DNA from: Bacillota bacterium
GTDB lineage: Bacteria; Bacillota; Clostridia; Christensenellales; UBA3700
Assembly: GCA_023396095.1 (NCBI GenBank)
Contig: JAEWXG010000012.1
Location: forward strand, 62,001-126,000
Reading direction: 5' to 3'
Length of the DNA stretch: 64,000 nt
Of the stretch, positions 52,293 to 61,176 are shown one piece after another (position 1 is the first letter of the stretch; every line of letters starts with the position of its first letter). The notes under the pieces were generated by a model that saw only the letters and a program-made list of their open reading frames with translations, was not told where the DNA came from and did no database searches. The translations under genes were made by a program, and so were the position numbers.

Positions 52293-53801
52293 TTATCCGT
52301 TTGCCTTTAAAAATCTCGAAAATTCTACTTCTATCTTATTATACATGATGTCAAAATTTTCTTCATTACTATTTATAGTTAAATTTGAAATCTCATCATA
52401 AAAATTTTTTCTTTTTTTTAATAAATCATCATAAGAATGATATTGTAAAATCTGATGATTTTTCGATACTTCTACATTGGACTCTAAATTCACTACAAAT
52501 GAATTTTGGGAAATTATTTCTCTATTCCTATTATTTTCAACAATCCCTCCACCAGTTGCAATAACGGCTCCTTTTTTTAAGCGTATTATATTTTCTAAAA
52601 CAAAATTTTCTAAATTTCTAAAAAATGACTCACCAAGATTAGTAAATATATCAACAACAGACATCGACATAATTTTCTCAATAATTTCATCTATATCATA
52701 AAATTCTTTTGACATTTTTTCAGCTAACTTCTTCCCTATCGTTGTTTTTCCAGCCCCAGGCATACCTATAAGTGTAATATTCAATATTTGTTTACCAACT
52801 AATTCATAGACACCTTCCATATCTACAAGTATCGAATCCACGCCTTGAAAAATTTTCTCGCTCTCAACTCCTTGAACAAATAACATATAAAGTCCATTAA
52901 TGGCCTTTAACCCGCATTTTTTGGCTTGAATTAATAATTTAGAATAAAATGGAAAATAATTTAGATCAAGAACCCCATCATTAATATGTAAATACTTTAA
53001 ATCAATTAATGCATAGTCATGTAAAACATTACCCACAGGAGTTGCGTTAATAACATATGAAAACTCAAAATCTCTAAGTTTATCTTGATAATTGGAATAA
53101 TTTATTTCGCTAGAACGTCCAATAGTCAAAACGCAACTTGCTTTCATTTTCAACAAAACCTTTTTTACCATTTGACTAGTTGCGCCTGTCCCTAAAATGA
53201 GAAAAGCTCTATCTTCAACAATCACATTATTCTTTCTCAATGTGGCCATAAATCCTTGTACGTCAGTATTATAGCCTTTAAATTTACTACCCTTTTTAAT
53301 AATAGTATTCACGGAACCAATCTCTTGGCCCACAGAATCTACGATGTCCAACCTTGATAAAATCTGTTTTTTAAATGGATTTGTAATATTCGCGCCTTTG
53401 AATTTTTCTGTAGTAATATATTTAATAATATCGTCGATATTTTTACATTGTACATGCCTATATTTTTTATTGTTTGCATACATATGTATATCTTTTGAAA
53501 TTGAATAAAATAAATTTTCACCAAATAAAGCATATTCAACTTCGCCTTTACTTATAGCACTCTGTAGCTTTTTTGATTGGCTAAAAATTTCTTTATATAT
53601 GTTTTTAATGCTTTCAGAATATTTGGAATTGTTAATGCTCTCATTATTTAATATTATATTTTCACGGGCAAGATCATAAATTGGCATATTGTTTTTCATT
53701 TTCTCTTTTGCAATAATACCAGATACTTCCATTCTTTTATTTAATAAATCAATAATTTCTTTATCTAAAATATCTATCTTCTCTCGCTCTTTTTCTAGCA
53801 T
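52293..53801 (-). CDS. Chorismate mutase / shikimate dehydrogenase / shikimate kinase fusion
   Basis: 502 residues, three enzymes in one chain. Residues 1-82: AroQ-type chorismate mutase (REKIDILDKEIIDLLNKR, then YDLARE; active-site Arg, Asp, Arg and Glu positions kept). Residues about 88-335: AroE, with NPFKK at 141-145 (catalytic Lys144), NTD at 178-180, Rossmann GTGATS at 204-209 and VINATPVGN. Residues 336-502: AroK, Walker A GMPGAGKTT at 346-354, DIDE at 369-372, GGG at 417-419. It catalyses steps four, five and post-chorismate entry to phenylalanine/tyrosine. No frameshift. Overlaps aroC by seven bases. Confidence 0.92.
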   Translation of the reverse strand: MLEKEREKIDILDKEIIDLLNKRMEVSGIIAKEKMKNNMPIYDLARENIILNNESINNSKYSESIKNIYKEIFSQSKKLQSAISKGEVEYALFGENLFYSISKDIHMYANNKKYRHVQCKNIDDIIKYITTEKFKGANITNPFKKQILSRLDIVDSVGQEIGSVNTIIKKGSKFKGYNTDVQGFMATLRKNNVIVEDRAFLILGTGATSQMVKKVLLKMKASCVLTIGRSSEINYSNYQDKLRDFEFSYVINATPVGNVLHDYALIDLKYLHINDGVLDLNYFPFYSKLLIQAKKCGLKAINGLYMLFVQGVESEKIFQGVDSILVDMEGVYELVGKQILNITLIGMPGAGKTTIGKKLAEKMSKEFYDIDEIIEKIMSMSVVDIFTNLGESFFRNLENFVLENIIRLKKGAVIATGGGIVENNRNREIISQNSFVVNLESNVEVSKNHQILQYHSYDDLLKKRKNFYDEISNLTINSNEENFDIMYNKIEVEFSRFLKANG

Positions 53802-54853
53802 AATTTCTCCATTATCGCCAAAGCAACTGCTGATTCAATCAAAACTACAACTCTTGGGACAATGCAAACATCATTTCTACCATCAATCTTCCCAGTAGCT
53901 ATTTTTTTCTGCCCATCCTCAAAAATTTCCAACAAACTAACATTTTGCTTAATAGCAGAAACAGGTTTTACGGCTACTTTAATAAGAATTGGCATCCCAT
54001 TAGAAACACCTCCATTAATTCCACCGTTATAATTATTTTTTAAAACAACTTTTTCTCCATCTAACGCAAAATCATCGATAACCTCACTTCCATAAGAATT
54101 TACAAAATCTATACCTTGCCCAAACTCAATACTTTTTACGCCAGGAATGGCAAAAATATATTTAGAAATAGTTCCTTCTAACGAATGAATATTCGGGCCC
54201 CCTAATCCAGCTGGGACATTGGTCGCAATACACTCAATACTACCTCCCACCGTGTCACCGTTCATCTGCGCTATCTTCATTTCTTTAATGAACTTTTCTT
54301 TATCATCACGTGAAACAATAAAATTTTTATTAGAAATATCTATGCTCTCAATATTAAAGTTGTTTTGCTTGTAAGAAATTCCTTCTATTTTCCCTACGCT
54401 AGAAATGTAAGCCAACATGTTGACTTTATATTTTTCTTCGAGATATTGATAGCATAGCCCACCTGCAATAGCCAATAAAACTGTCATCCTACCAGAAAAT
54501 TCACCGCCACCAGGATGAATGCATCCATATTTTAAAAATGAAACATAATCAGCATGTCCAGGTCGACAAATATTAATGTTCTCATCTCTTTTAATATCTT
54601 GATTAATGACAAAAAATTCTATTTCTTGAGCAATTATTTGTACTTTATCACCATCAATATTTTTTAATCCTACCCCAATATTTATCTCGTCGTTCTCGCG
54701 TCTTGTAGTCGACCATACATCTAAAGTCGCTTTTCTTCTATCTATATATTGTTGCAAAATTGATAGACTAAAAATATATCCTTTTGGGAACCCTTCAATA
54801 ATCACTGATATTTTGTTATCTCTAGACTTCCCACTAAATCTAATACTTAACAT
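53795..54853 (-). CDS. aroC: Chorismate synthase
   Basis: 352 residues. Family segments RRENDEINIGVGLKNID, RPGHADYVSFLKYG, GGGEFSGRMTVLLAIAGGL, and GGVSNGMPILIKVAVKP. Uses reduced FMN to convert EPSP to chorismate. Two bases after aroA. N-terminus is slightly diverged from the usual form. Confidence 0.94.
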   Translation of the reverse strand: MLSIRFSGKSRDNKISVIIEGFPKGYIFSLSILQQYIDRRKATLDVWSTTRRENDEINIGVGLKNIDGDKVQIIAQEIEFFVINQDIKRDENINICRPGHADYVSFLKYGCIHPGGGEFSGRMTVLLAIAGGLCYQYLEEKYKVNMLAYISSVGKIEGISYKQNNFNIESIDISNKNFIVSRDDKEKFIKEMKIAQMNGDTVGGSIECIATNVPAGLGGPNIHSLEGTISKYIFAIPGVKSIEFGQGIDFVNSYGSEVIDDFALDGEKVVLKNNYNGGINGGVSNGMPILIKVAVKPVSAIKQNVSLLEIFEDGQKKIATGKIDGRNDVCIVPRVVVLIESAVALAIMEKLC

Positions 54854-54855
54854 TA

Positions 54856-56118
54856 TTACTCTACTCTCAATTTAAAATAATCATTCCAATAATCATTATA
54901 TGACTTTTTAACACATTCAGGCTTTAATATTTTAATTTGGCTTTTGTTAACTAAAGCCATTATTGAATATGCCATAGCCATTCTATGATCTTGACCTTGG
55001 TATGTTAATGGTGTATCAATTACATCCTTTCCATAAATTACAAGCTTATCGCTTCGGACTTCTACATGAACAGATAGATTAATTAATAGCGATATTATAC
55101 TTTCTTTTCTATCACTCTCTTTAAACTTAATTCGATCTATACTTTTTAAAATATTTTTTCCTTCGCTTAACGACATCAAAACAACCAATATAGGCCCTAA
55201 ATCAGGATAATCTTCAATATCAACCTCAACTGCATTTAGTTTTTCTTTTTTTACCTCAATATATTCATCAGTAATTTTCACAAAAGCGCCTGCATCTTGC
55301 AGTATTTTTAAGATTTGTGCATCTGCCTGTGGATAAATAAAATCTAAGCCATGAACTCTGATCTCCCCCGCAATGGCTGCCGCAACAAAAAATGGCGCCG
55401 CAGAAGACCAATCTCCAGTTGAAACAAAAACACTTTTATTTGGTACTTTAACTTTTTTTGCAAAAACAATATTATCTTCAAAAATTATTTCATATCCAAA
55501 ATCTTTCATTATATTGCAAGTCATCTCAATATATTGTTTAGATACCAATTTATTTGTAATTTTTATTTTCTTTTTTGAATCTATGCATATTGCAAAAATT
55601 AATCCTGACACATATTGACTGGATAAACTTGGATCTATTTCTAAAACTTTAGCTGAAATTTTACCACCACAATAAATTATATTTTTGTTTATTTCTATAC
55701 TAGCGCCTGCCATATTCAAGGCTTCAACTAACGGTCCGATCGGCCTATCTATTAATGATTGTTCACAAACTATTTGTGCTTTCATTCCAGTCATTGCAAT
55801 TATCGGCAAAATAAAACGTAGTGTCGTCCCACTTTCATTAACATGAATTTCAACCTCTTTATCTTTTAAAATTTTGAGGTTCTTAATTGGCTGTATTTTT
55901 AATTCATTCTTATTTCTCTCAATTTTTACGCCTACCCCTTCTAAAAAATTGATGGTTGCCAAAATATCATCACAAATGTGTTCGCTTAATAATTTGATTG
56001 TTATATTGTCTTTTGCAAAAAATCCCCCTGCAATCAACATTCTATGCAAAAAAGATTTTGAATCAGGAATGTACACATCCCCTTTAATATTCGACTTACT
56101 TATTGTTAAAGTTTCCAT
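54856..56118 (-). CDS. aroA: EPSP synthase (3-phosphoshikimate 1-carboxyvinyltransferase)
   Basis: 420 residues from ATG 56118, chosen for GGAG eight bases upstream. Motifs: PDSKSFLHRML (S3P/PEP binding), NESGTTLRFILP, SQYVSGLIFA, DIEDYPDLGPIL, KESDRKE and GQDHRMAMA. Sixth step of the shikimate route. Overlaps the aroB end by 23 bases. Confidence 0.95.
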   Translation of the reverse strand: METLTISKSNIKGDVYIPDSKSFLHRMLIAGGFFAKDNITIKLLSEHICDDILATINFLEGVGVKIERNKNELKIQPIKNLKILKDKEVEIHVNESGTTLRFILPIIAMTGMKAQIVCEQSLIDRPIGPLVEALNMAGASIEINKNIIYCGGKISAKVLEIDPSLSSQYVSGLIFAICIDSKKKIKITNKLVSKQYIEMTCNIMKDFGYEIIFEDNIVFAKKVKVPNKSVFVSTGDWSSAAPFFVAAAIAGEIRVHGLDFIYPQADAQILKILQDAGAFVKITDEYIEVKKEKLNAVEVDIEDYPDLGPILVVLMSLSEGKNILKSIDRIKFKESDRKESIISLLINLSVHVEVRSDKLVIYGKDVIDTPLTYQGQDHRMAMAYSIMALVNKSQIKILKPECVKKSYNDYWNDYFKLRVE

Positions 56119-57136
56119 GACAAATCTCCAATAACTCTTGAGCTGCAAAATTACATCTTAATGGCTCGCCAATATCTTTCAATAATATTAATTCTATAAA
56201 ATTCTCATTACTATTCTTCTTATCCTTATACATGAGTGGTAATAACTCCCTGATATTGTAACTTATGTTATTAACCTCAAAATTATTAAATACCTCATTA
56301 ATTTCTTTATATTGAGTAATTTCTCCAAATTTTTTCATTGATATGTCTAAAATAAATTTTAAACCGTATAACACTGCTACTCCGTGAGAAATCATATATT
56401 TTGATTTTTCCTCTATTGCATGCGCAAATGTGTGACCTAAATTTAAATTTTTACGCATTCCCATATCTAGTACATCTTTAGAAAAATATTTATACTTAAC
56501 CCCTAATGACATCTTAATAATTTTAGGTGATATATGTTTTTTTGTTTTTAAAAAATACTCACAAAATGACTTGTCTAATAAAACATATTTTAATAACTCT
56601 CCATAACCAGACAAAATTTCTTTTTGTGGTAATGTTTTTAAAAAATTAAGATTTATATAAACTGCATCAGGCTCATAGAATGTCCCAACCATATTTTTCC
56701 CTTCAAAATTAATTCCATTTTTTCCACCTAAGCATGAATCAATCATAGATAGAAAGGTTGTTGGCATCATACAGAATTTCAACCCTCTTTTAAAAGTTGA
56801 TACAGCAAATCCTACTACATCACTAAGTGTCCCGCCTCCAACTACCAGCACACAATCATTTCTTTTTAAACTCTCTTTAGCAAAAATTGATAAAAAATTA
56901 ATATATGAATCAATTATCTTAACCTGTTCTCCAGATTCACTGACTATAAGCTTATAATTGGTTGCTAAAAATTTACTGGAAATTTGCGGATATAATTTAG
57001 CAACATTTTTATCAATTACAACAAGCACCTTATCATATTTCAAAAGATTTTGTTTTATTACGTCAAAATAACCTTCATTAATTTCTTCATTAATTAAAAT
57101 ATTTGTTTTACCTAAAAAATAATTATACTTGCTCAT
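56096..57136 (-). CDS. aroB: 3-dehydroquinate synthase
   Basis: 346 residues. NAD-binding VVGGGTLSDVVGFAVSTFKRG, then PTTFLSMIDSCLGGKNGINF, and zinc ligands including LNLGHTFAHAIE and ISHGVAVLYG. Second step of the pathway. Overlaps aroF by 14 bases. Confidence 0.95.
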   Translation of the reverse strand: MSKYNYFLGKTNILINEEINEGYFDVIKQNLLKYDKVLVVIDKNVAKLYPQISSKFLATNYKLIVSESGEQVKIIDSYINFLSIFAKESLKRNDCVLVVGGGTLSDVVGFAVSTFKRGLKFCMMPTTFLSMIDSCLGGKNGINFEGKNMVGTFYEPDAVYINLNFLKTLPQKEILSGYGELLKYVLLDKSFCEYFLKTKKHISPKIIKMSLGVKYKYFSKDVLDMGMRKNLNLGHTFAHAIEEKSKYMISHGVAVLYGLKFILDISMKKFGEITQYKEINEVFNNFEVNNISYNIRELLPLMYKDKKNSNENFIELILLKDIGEPLRCNFAAQELLEICHGNFNNK

Positions 57137-58136
57137 TTTTTAAAACATTAAAAATATTTGTAACTGTTTTTACAGTATTAGATAATTGCATAGCATTTAA
57201 AGCTTGCCTTGCATCAGATTTGGCTACGCAAGGATTATAATGGGCCTCAACCATAATACCATTCGCTCCAGCTGCTATAGCTGCCATAGAAAGCCTATTA
57301 ACATATTTTGCATTGCCTAAGGCATGACTTGGATCTACTATTACTGGTAAATGTGTTTTTTCTTTTAAAATTGCTACTGCAGATAAATCTAATGTCGCTC
57401 TCACTTCTTGCTCAAACGTTCTTATTCCACGTTCACATAAAATTATATTACTATTGCCGGATAACATAATATATTCTGCACTCAATAACCATTCCTCAAC
57501 TGTATTTGCAAATCCACGTTTCAAAATGACAGGACGCCCATCGCGCCCAATCTCTTTTAATAAACTGAAATTCTGCATATTCCTTGCACCTATCTGCAAA
57601 ATATCAATATCCTTATATGAATCAATATCACGAATATCCATTATTTCCGTCACTACTGGCAACCCTACTTGTTTTTTTGCAAATGAAATTAGATCAAAAG
57701 CGTTCTTTCCTAACCCTTGAAAAGAATATGGCGATGTTCTAGGCTTAAATGCTCCTGCACGAAAAATATTTACACCGCTATCTTTTACCATCTGTGCTGT
57801 TTGTAAAATTTGCTCTTTATCTTCTACAGCGCAAGGCCCGGCAATAATAGTCAAGTTATTACCGCCAATAACTTGTCCATTTACATGAATAATCGTATCT
57901 TCTTCTTTAAAGAGTCTACTTGCTTTCTTGTATTTTTCCTCATGACAAACAATCGTTTTAACAATATTAAAAGATTTTATCCAGTTAGAATCAACAGTTA
58001 GCGGCTCAGACTGTATCGCCAAAAAAGCAACCCCATTCTCCTCAACGATATTAAATTGAATATCATTTTCAATTAAATTTGTTAAAAGAACTTCCTTATC
58101 TTTTTCAGTCCCATCTTTTTTTAATACAACAATCAT
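57123..58136 (-). CDS. aroF: DAHP synthase (AroF/AroG-type, with N-terminal ferredoxin-like domain)
   Basis: 337 residues from ATG 58136, set by GAGGG just upstream (the ATG at 58148 lies in that SD). N-terminal 75 residues form the ACT/ferredoxin-like domain typical of the Thermotoga-type enzyme (MIVVLKKDG); catalytic barrel from about 95: IAGPCAVE, FRAGAFKPRTSPYSFQGLG, ILKRGF, CERGIRTFE and PVIVDPSHA. First step of the pathway and first gene of the operon. Confidence 0.95.
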   Translation of the reverse strand: MIVVLKKDGTEKDKEVLLTNLIENDIQFNIVEENGVAFLAIQSEPLTVDSNWIKSFNIVKTIVCHEEKYKKASRLFKEEDTIIHVNGQVIGGNNLTIIAGPCAVEDKEQILQTAQMVKDSGVNIFRAGAFKPRTSPYSFQGLGKNAFDLISFAKKQVGLPVVTEIMDIRDIDSYKDIDILQIGARNMQNFSLLKEIGRDGRPVILKRGFANTVEEWLLSAEYIMLSGNSNIILCERGIRTFEQEVRATLDLSAVAILKEKTHLPVIVDPSHALGNAKYVNRLSMAAIAAGANGIMVEAHYNPCVAKSDARQALNAMQLSNTVKTVTNIFNVLKNEQV

Positions 58137-58153
58137 GTCATCCCTCATAGAAT

Positions 58154-58183
58154 AATTGCCTATGCAATTCGGTTCTTATTATA
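58154..58183 (-). promoter_or_regulatory. -10 element and 5'-end hairpin of the aro operon
   Basis: TATAAT on the minus strand (58183-58178); start expected near 58171. A hairpin AATTGC-ATAG-GCAATT (58169-58154) begins at most two bases into the message, just before the SD. A 5'-terminal hairpin may stabilise the message. No T-box or (G/U)AG repeat series seen. Confidence 0.5.
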
Positions 58184-58304
58184 CATTAATTTATATTCAT
58201 TCACTAACATATTTATTAATAATGCCTATTAGTAAAAGTGTTTTTGTTCAAATATGCTGTGAATAGTGGTATTATATTATGGATAAAATCAAAGCGAGGT
58301 TTTT

Positions 58305-59522
58305 ATGTTCAACACAAGAAAAATAAATGACACTCTTTTTTATATCGGCGTGCCTGACACAAAAATTACTTTATTTGAAAACATGTATCCTGTAGAAAAT
58401 GGCATGCAATATAACTCATATCTATTTGTAGATAAGTATACTGCTCTAATGGACACATCCGACATATCAACTAGCAATTTATTTTTTGAAAATCTGCTTT
58501 ATGCCTTAAATGGACGTTCTTTAGATTATTTAGTTGTTCATCATATGGAACCAGATCATTGTGCAAATATAAGCAATATAGTAAAACATTTTCCTAATGT
58601 GAAAATAGTTGGAAACAAAAAAACTTTCACGTTTATTGAGCAATTTTTTCAAGAAGATTTAAAAAACAACTATTTCGAAGTATCTGAGGGCTCAATTCTA
58701 GATTTAGGAGTTAACAAACTTGAATTTATATGCGCTCCTATGATTCATTGGCCTGAAGTTATGTTTAGTTATGAACATACCAATAAACTTTTATTTTCTG
58801 CCGACGCTTTTGGTTCTTTCGGCGCCCTAAAAGGTCATATTTTTTCAAGCGATATAAACTTTAACAATTATTTAGAAGAATTTAGAAGGTATTATATTAA
58901 TATTGTCGGTAAATTTGGAGTTAATGTAAAAAATACAATAGTAAAAATTGCTAATAAAACTATCAATCTAATTCTTCCATTGCACGGAGTTGTATTAAAT
59001 AACAAAAAAGATATTAACTTAGCTATTGAAAAATATACTACTTGGTCCACTTTCAAAGCAGAAGATTCTGGTGTTGTTATTTGTTATGCAACCATGCACA
59101 ATAACTCTGAAAACGCAAATTTTATTCTCGCTAACTATTTATCAGAATTAGGCGTTAAAAATATTGAAATGTTTGATTTGTCAAAATATGATCACTCCTA
59201 TCCGATTGCTAAATCTTTTCAATATTCACACTTGGTTATAACTGCCCTATCTTATTATGGCGCATTGCACCATTCAGTTGCACACTTCTTAAATAAACTA
59301 GCGTTTGATAACTTTCAAAACAAGAGAGTCGCTTACATATATAATTCAACTTGGGCATCAGCAGCACTAAAAGAAGCTAAAGAATATATAGAAAAATGTA
59401 AAAATATAACTGCAATCGAAAAAGAAGTAATTATAAAAAGTTCTGTTTCTCGTGAAAATTACAATGATTTAAAAGAATTAGCAAAAATAATTGCTCAAGA
59501 AATATTATCTAATAAAATTTAG
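58305..59522 (+). CDS. A-type flavodiiron protein
   Basis: 405 residues. N-terminal metallo-beta-lactamase-like domain with diiron ligands HHMEPDH at 79-85, IHWPE (His about 148) and SADAFG; C-terminal flavodoxin domain from about 255 with the FMN loop YATMHNNSENA. No rubredoxin domain. Reduces O2 or NO to protect anaerobic metabolism. SD GCGAGG precedes ATG. Its 3' end overlaps the flavodoxin gene by 14 bases in convergent orientation. Confidence 0.94.
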   Translation: MFNTRKINDTLFYIGVPDTKITLFENMYPVENGMQYNSYLFVDKYTALMDTSDISTSNLFFENLLYALNGRSLDYLVVHHMEPDHCANISNIVKHFPNVKIVGNKKTFTFIEQFFQEDLKNNYFEVSEGSILDLGVNKLEFICAPMIHWPEVMFSYEHTNKLLFSADAFGSFGALKGHIFSSDINFNNYLEEFRRYYINIVGKFGVNVKNTIVKIANKTINLILPLHGVVLNNKKDINLAIEKYTTWSTFKAEDSGVVICYATMHNNSENANFILANYLSELGVKNIEMFDLSKYDHSYPIAKSFQYSHLVITALSYYGALHHSVAHFLNKLAFDNFQNKRVAYIYNSTWASAALKEAKEYIEKCKNITAIEKEVIIKSSVSRENYNDLKELAKIIAQEILSNKI

Positions 59523-59919
59523 AAATATAATTTTCTATATTATATGTATCTAATTTTCTATTATTTACAGGCAATACATCAATAATATCGATGCCACTTT
59601 GTTGTGCATCAATCTTCCACTTTTCCATCCATTCTCCATTGCCCCAATCAAATGCCCCAAATAGACCAACTTTCTTATTTTTTAAAGAATCTTTTACTGT
59701 TAAATAAAAAGGTAAGAAAACATTTTCTTCCAATTCTTCCGCGCCGGACGCTGGGCAGCCTAAAAACACGACTTCGTATTGATTAATTAAATTAATATCA
59801 AAATCTTGCACTTCACTCATATCTGTCACATATTTTTTCGAAATATATGTATATATATCATCAGCTATAACTTCAGTGTTCCCCGTATTAGAATAATACA
59901 CTATTAAAGCTCTCTTCAT
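59509..59919 (-). CDS. Flavodoxin
   Basis: 136 residues. FMN phosphate loop YYSNTGNTEVIA at 8-19, hydrophobic strand VVFLGCPASG and GLFGAFDWGNGEW around the isoalloxazine. Carries electrons; it could serve the neighbouring flavodiiron protein. Starts directly after the stop of the YbaK-type gene. Confidence 0.93.
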   Translation of the reverse strand: MKRALIVYYSNTGNTEVIADDIYTYISKKYVTDMSEVQDFDINLINQYEVVFLGCPASGAEELEENVFLPFYLTVKDSLKNKKVGLFGAFDWGNGEWMEKWKIDAQQSGIDIIDVLPVNNRKLDTYNIENYISKFY

Positions 59920-60384
59920 TTATCCACTAACCTTACAAACATCTATCCAATTTTGCGATTTACTAGCAAGCTCTAGCTCTTCTGAAGATAATTCTACCGC
60001 ACTATTGGCTGTCCCTACTGCCGCAAATGTTGTCGTAAATCTCTTTAAAGATTTATCTAGATATATATCAATATCTTTTGAAACTAAAAAAGGACATACC
60101 CCACCAACATCGTAACCTATCTTTTCCTTTACTAATTCCTTAGGAATCATTTTAGCTTTTACCCCAAAATGCGCCTTATATTTGGCATTGTCAATTTTTG
60201 CATCACCAGCTACAACAATTAATATTGGTCTTTCATCTTGCAAAAAAAATGAAAGTGTTTTTGCTATTCTATTCTCGGCAACCCCTACAGCTTTAGCCGC
60301 ATCAACTATTGTTGCAGTTGACACATCAAAAAAACGAACTCTATTTGCCAAATTTAATTCCTTAAAATATTCAATTAATTCCAT
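59920..60384 (-). CDS. YbaK/EbsC-type aminoacyl-tRNA deacylase
   Basis: 154 residues of the YbaK/aaRS-associated domain: KTLSFFLQDERPILIVVAGDAKIDNAKYK (read as two adjoining segments) and YDVGGVCPFLV, with the conserved Lys and Gly-Gly-X-X-P. Such proteins hydrolyse mischarged tRNA, often Cys- or Ala-tRNA(Pro). Zero bases to the flavodoxin gene. SD GAGG in front of ATG. Confidence 0.88.
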   Translation of the reverse strand: MELIEYFKELNLANRVRFFDVSTATIVDAAKAVGVAENRIAKTLSFFLQDERPILIVVAGDAKIDNAKYKAHFGVKAKMIPKELVKEKIGYDVGGVCPFLVSKDIDIYLDKSLKRFTTTFAAVGTANSAVELSSEELELASKSQNWIDVCKVSG

Positions 60385-60581
60385 CTCATCCTCTTTAAGT
60401 ATTATACGCGATTTTTAAGGTATCTTGCAAACAGCCATACCAAATAAAATTGCTTGGTTATTAAATATACAGACATGTAACACATATGACACAAAATTTT
60501 ATTAATTTATACTAATAACAATTAATTAATAAGAAAAATTTGTTATACTTAGATTATACATATTTTTGAGGGGGCAATACT

Positions 60582-61109
60582 ATGAAGAAAAATGAAAATG
60601 ATACTCAAGTAGTTCAAAATCAAGAAATCCAAACAAAACCACAAAAACTTCCAATATCTTTCTACTTTAACATTTTATCCATGTTACTATTTTTGTTCAT
60701 TACAATATGGGGAATGGCAAAAAAAGATTATGCTCATACCAGTTTTAGATATGTTGCTATTTCTTTTGTTGTTATATACTCAGTTGTATTAATAGGATTA
60801 ATTATCTATATGCTCATAGCAAAAAACAATAACAAGCAAATGTTAAAAGACATGAAGACTGCCGGGAAAACTTTTAAAAGTACATTAGCCATATTAAATA
60901 AGATTGTTGTTTTAATCAATATTATAGCTGCACTAGCAATATCAATTACTCAATACCAAGCAGCAAAAGAAGCAGGTAGTAAGATTCCTTTTTCTTTCTA
61001 TATATCAATCATTGCTTCTATCTTTGCATTAACAGCAGCAATATCTTTTATATTTAAAAAATCAAGAAAAATATATAAGAGTAATAAAAAGCTAAAGAAA
61101 AACAATTGA
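60582..61109 (+). CDS. Small four-helix membrane protein of unknown function
   Basis: 175 residues: polar N-terminus (about 25), transmembrane segments near 27-43, 55-78, 106-122 and 135-160, and a Lys-rich C-terminus. No family recognised. SD GAGGGGG before ATG, -10 TATACT upstream near 60544. Single gene with a terminator shared with the convergent operon. Confidence 0.75.
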   Translation: MKKNENDTQVVQNQEIQTKPQKLPISFYFNILSMLLFLFITIWGMAKKDYAHTSFRYVAISFVVIYSVVLIGLIIYMLIAKNNNKQMLKDMKTAGKTFKSTLAILNKIVVLINIIAALAISITQYQAAKEAGSKIPFSFYISIIASIFALTAAISFIFKKSRKIYKSNKKLKKNN

Positions 61110-61138
61110 AGAAAAAATAAATAAAATACACATATATA

Positions 61139-61176
61139 AACAAATCAAATATGATTTATTTGATTTGTTTTTTTAT
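61139..61176. terminator. Bidirectional terminator
   Basis: AACAAATCAAAT (61139-61150), loop, ATTTGATTTGTT (61158-61169), T-run on the right and A-rich left side; lies between two convergent genes. Confidence 0.85.

Noticed and set aside
58137..58304. T-box or trp-type attenuator before the aro operon
   Set aside because: Only one small hairpin and no T-box consensus, antiterminator or (G/U)AG series.
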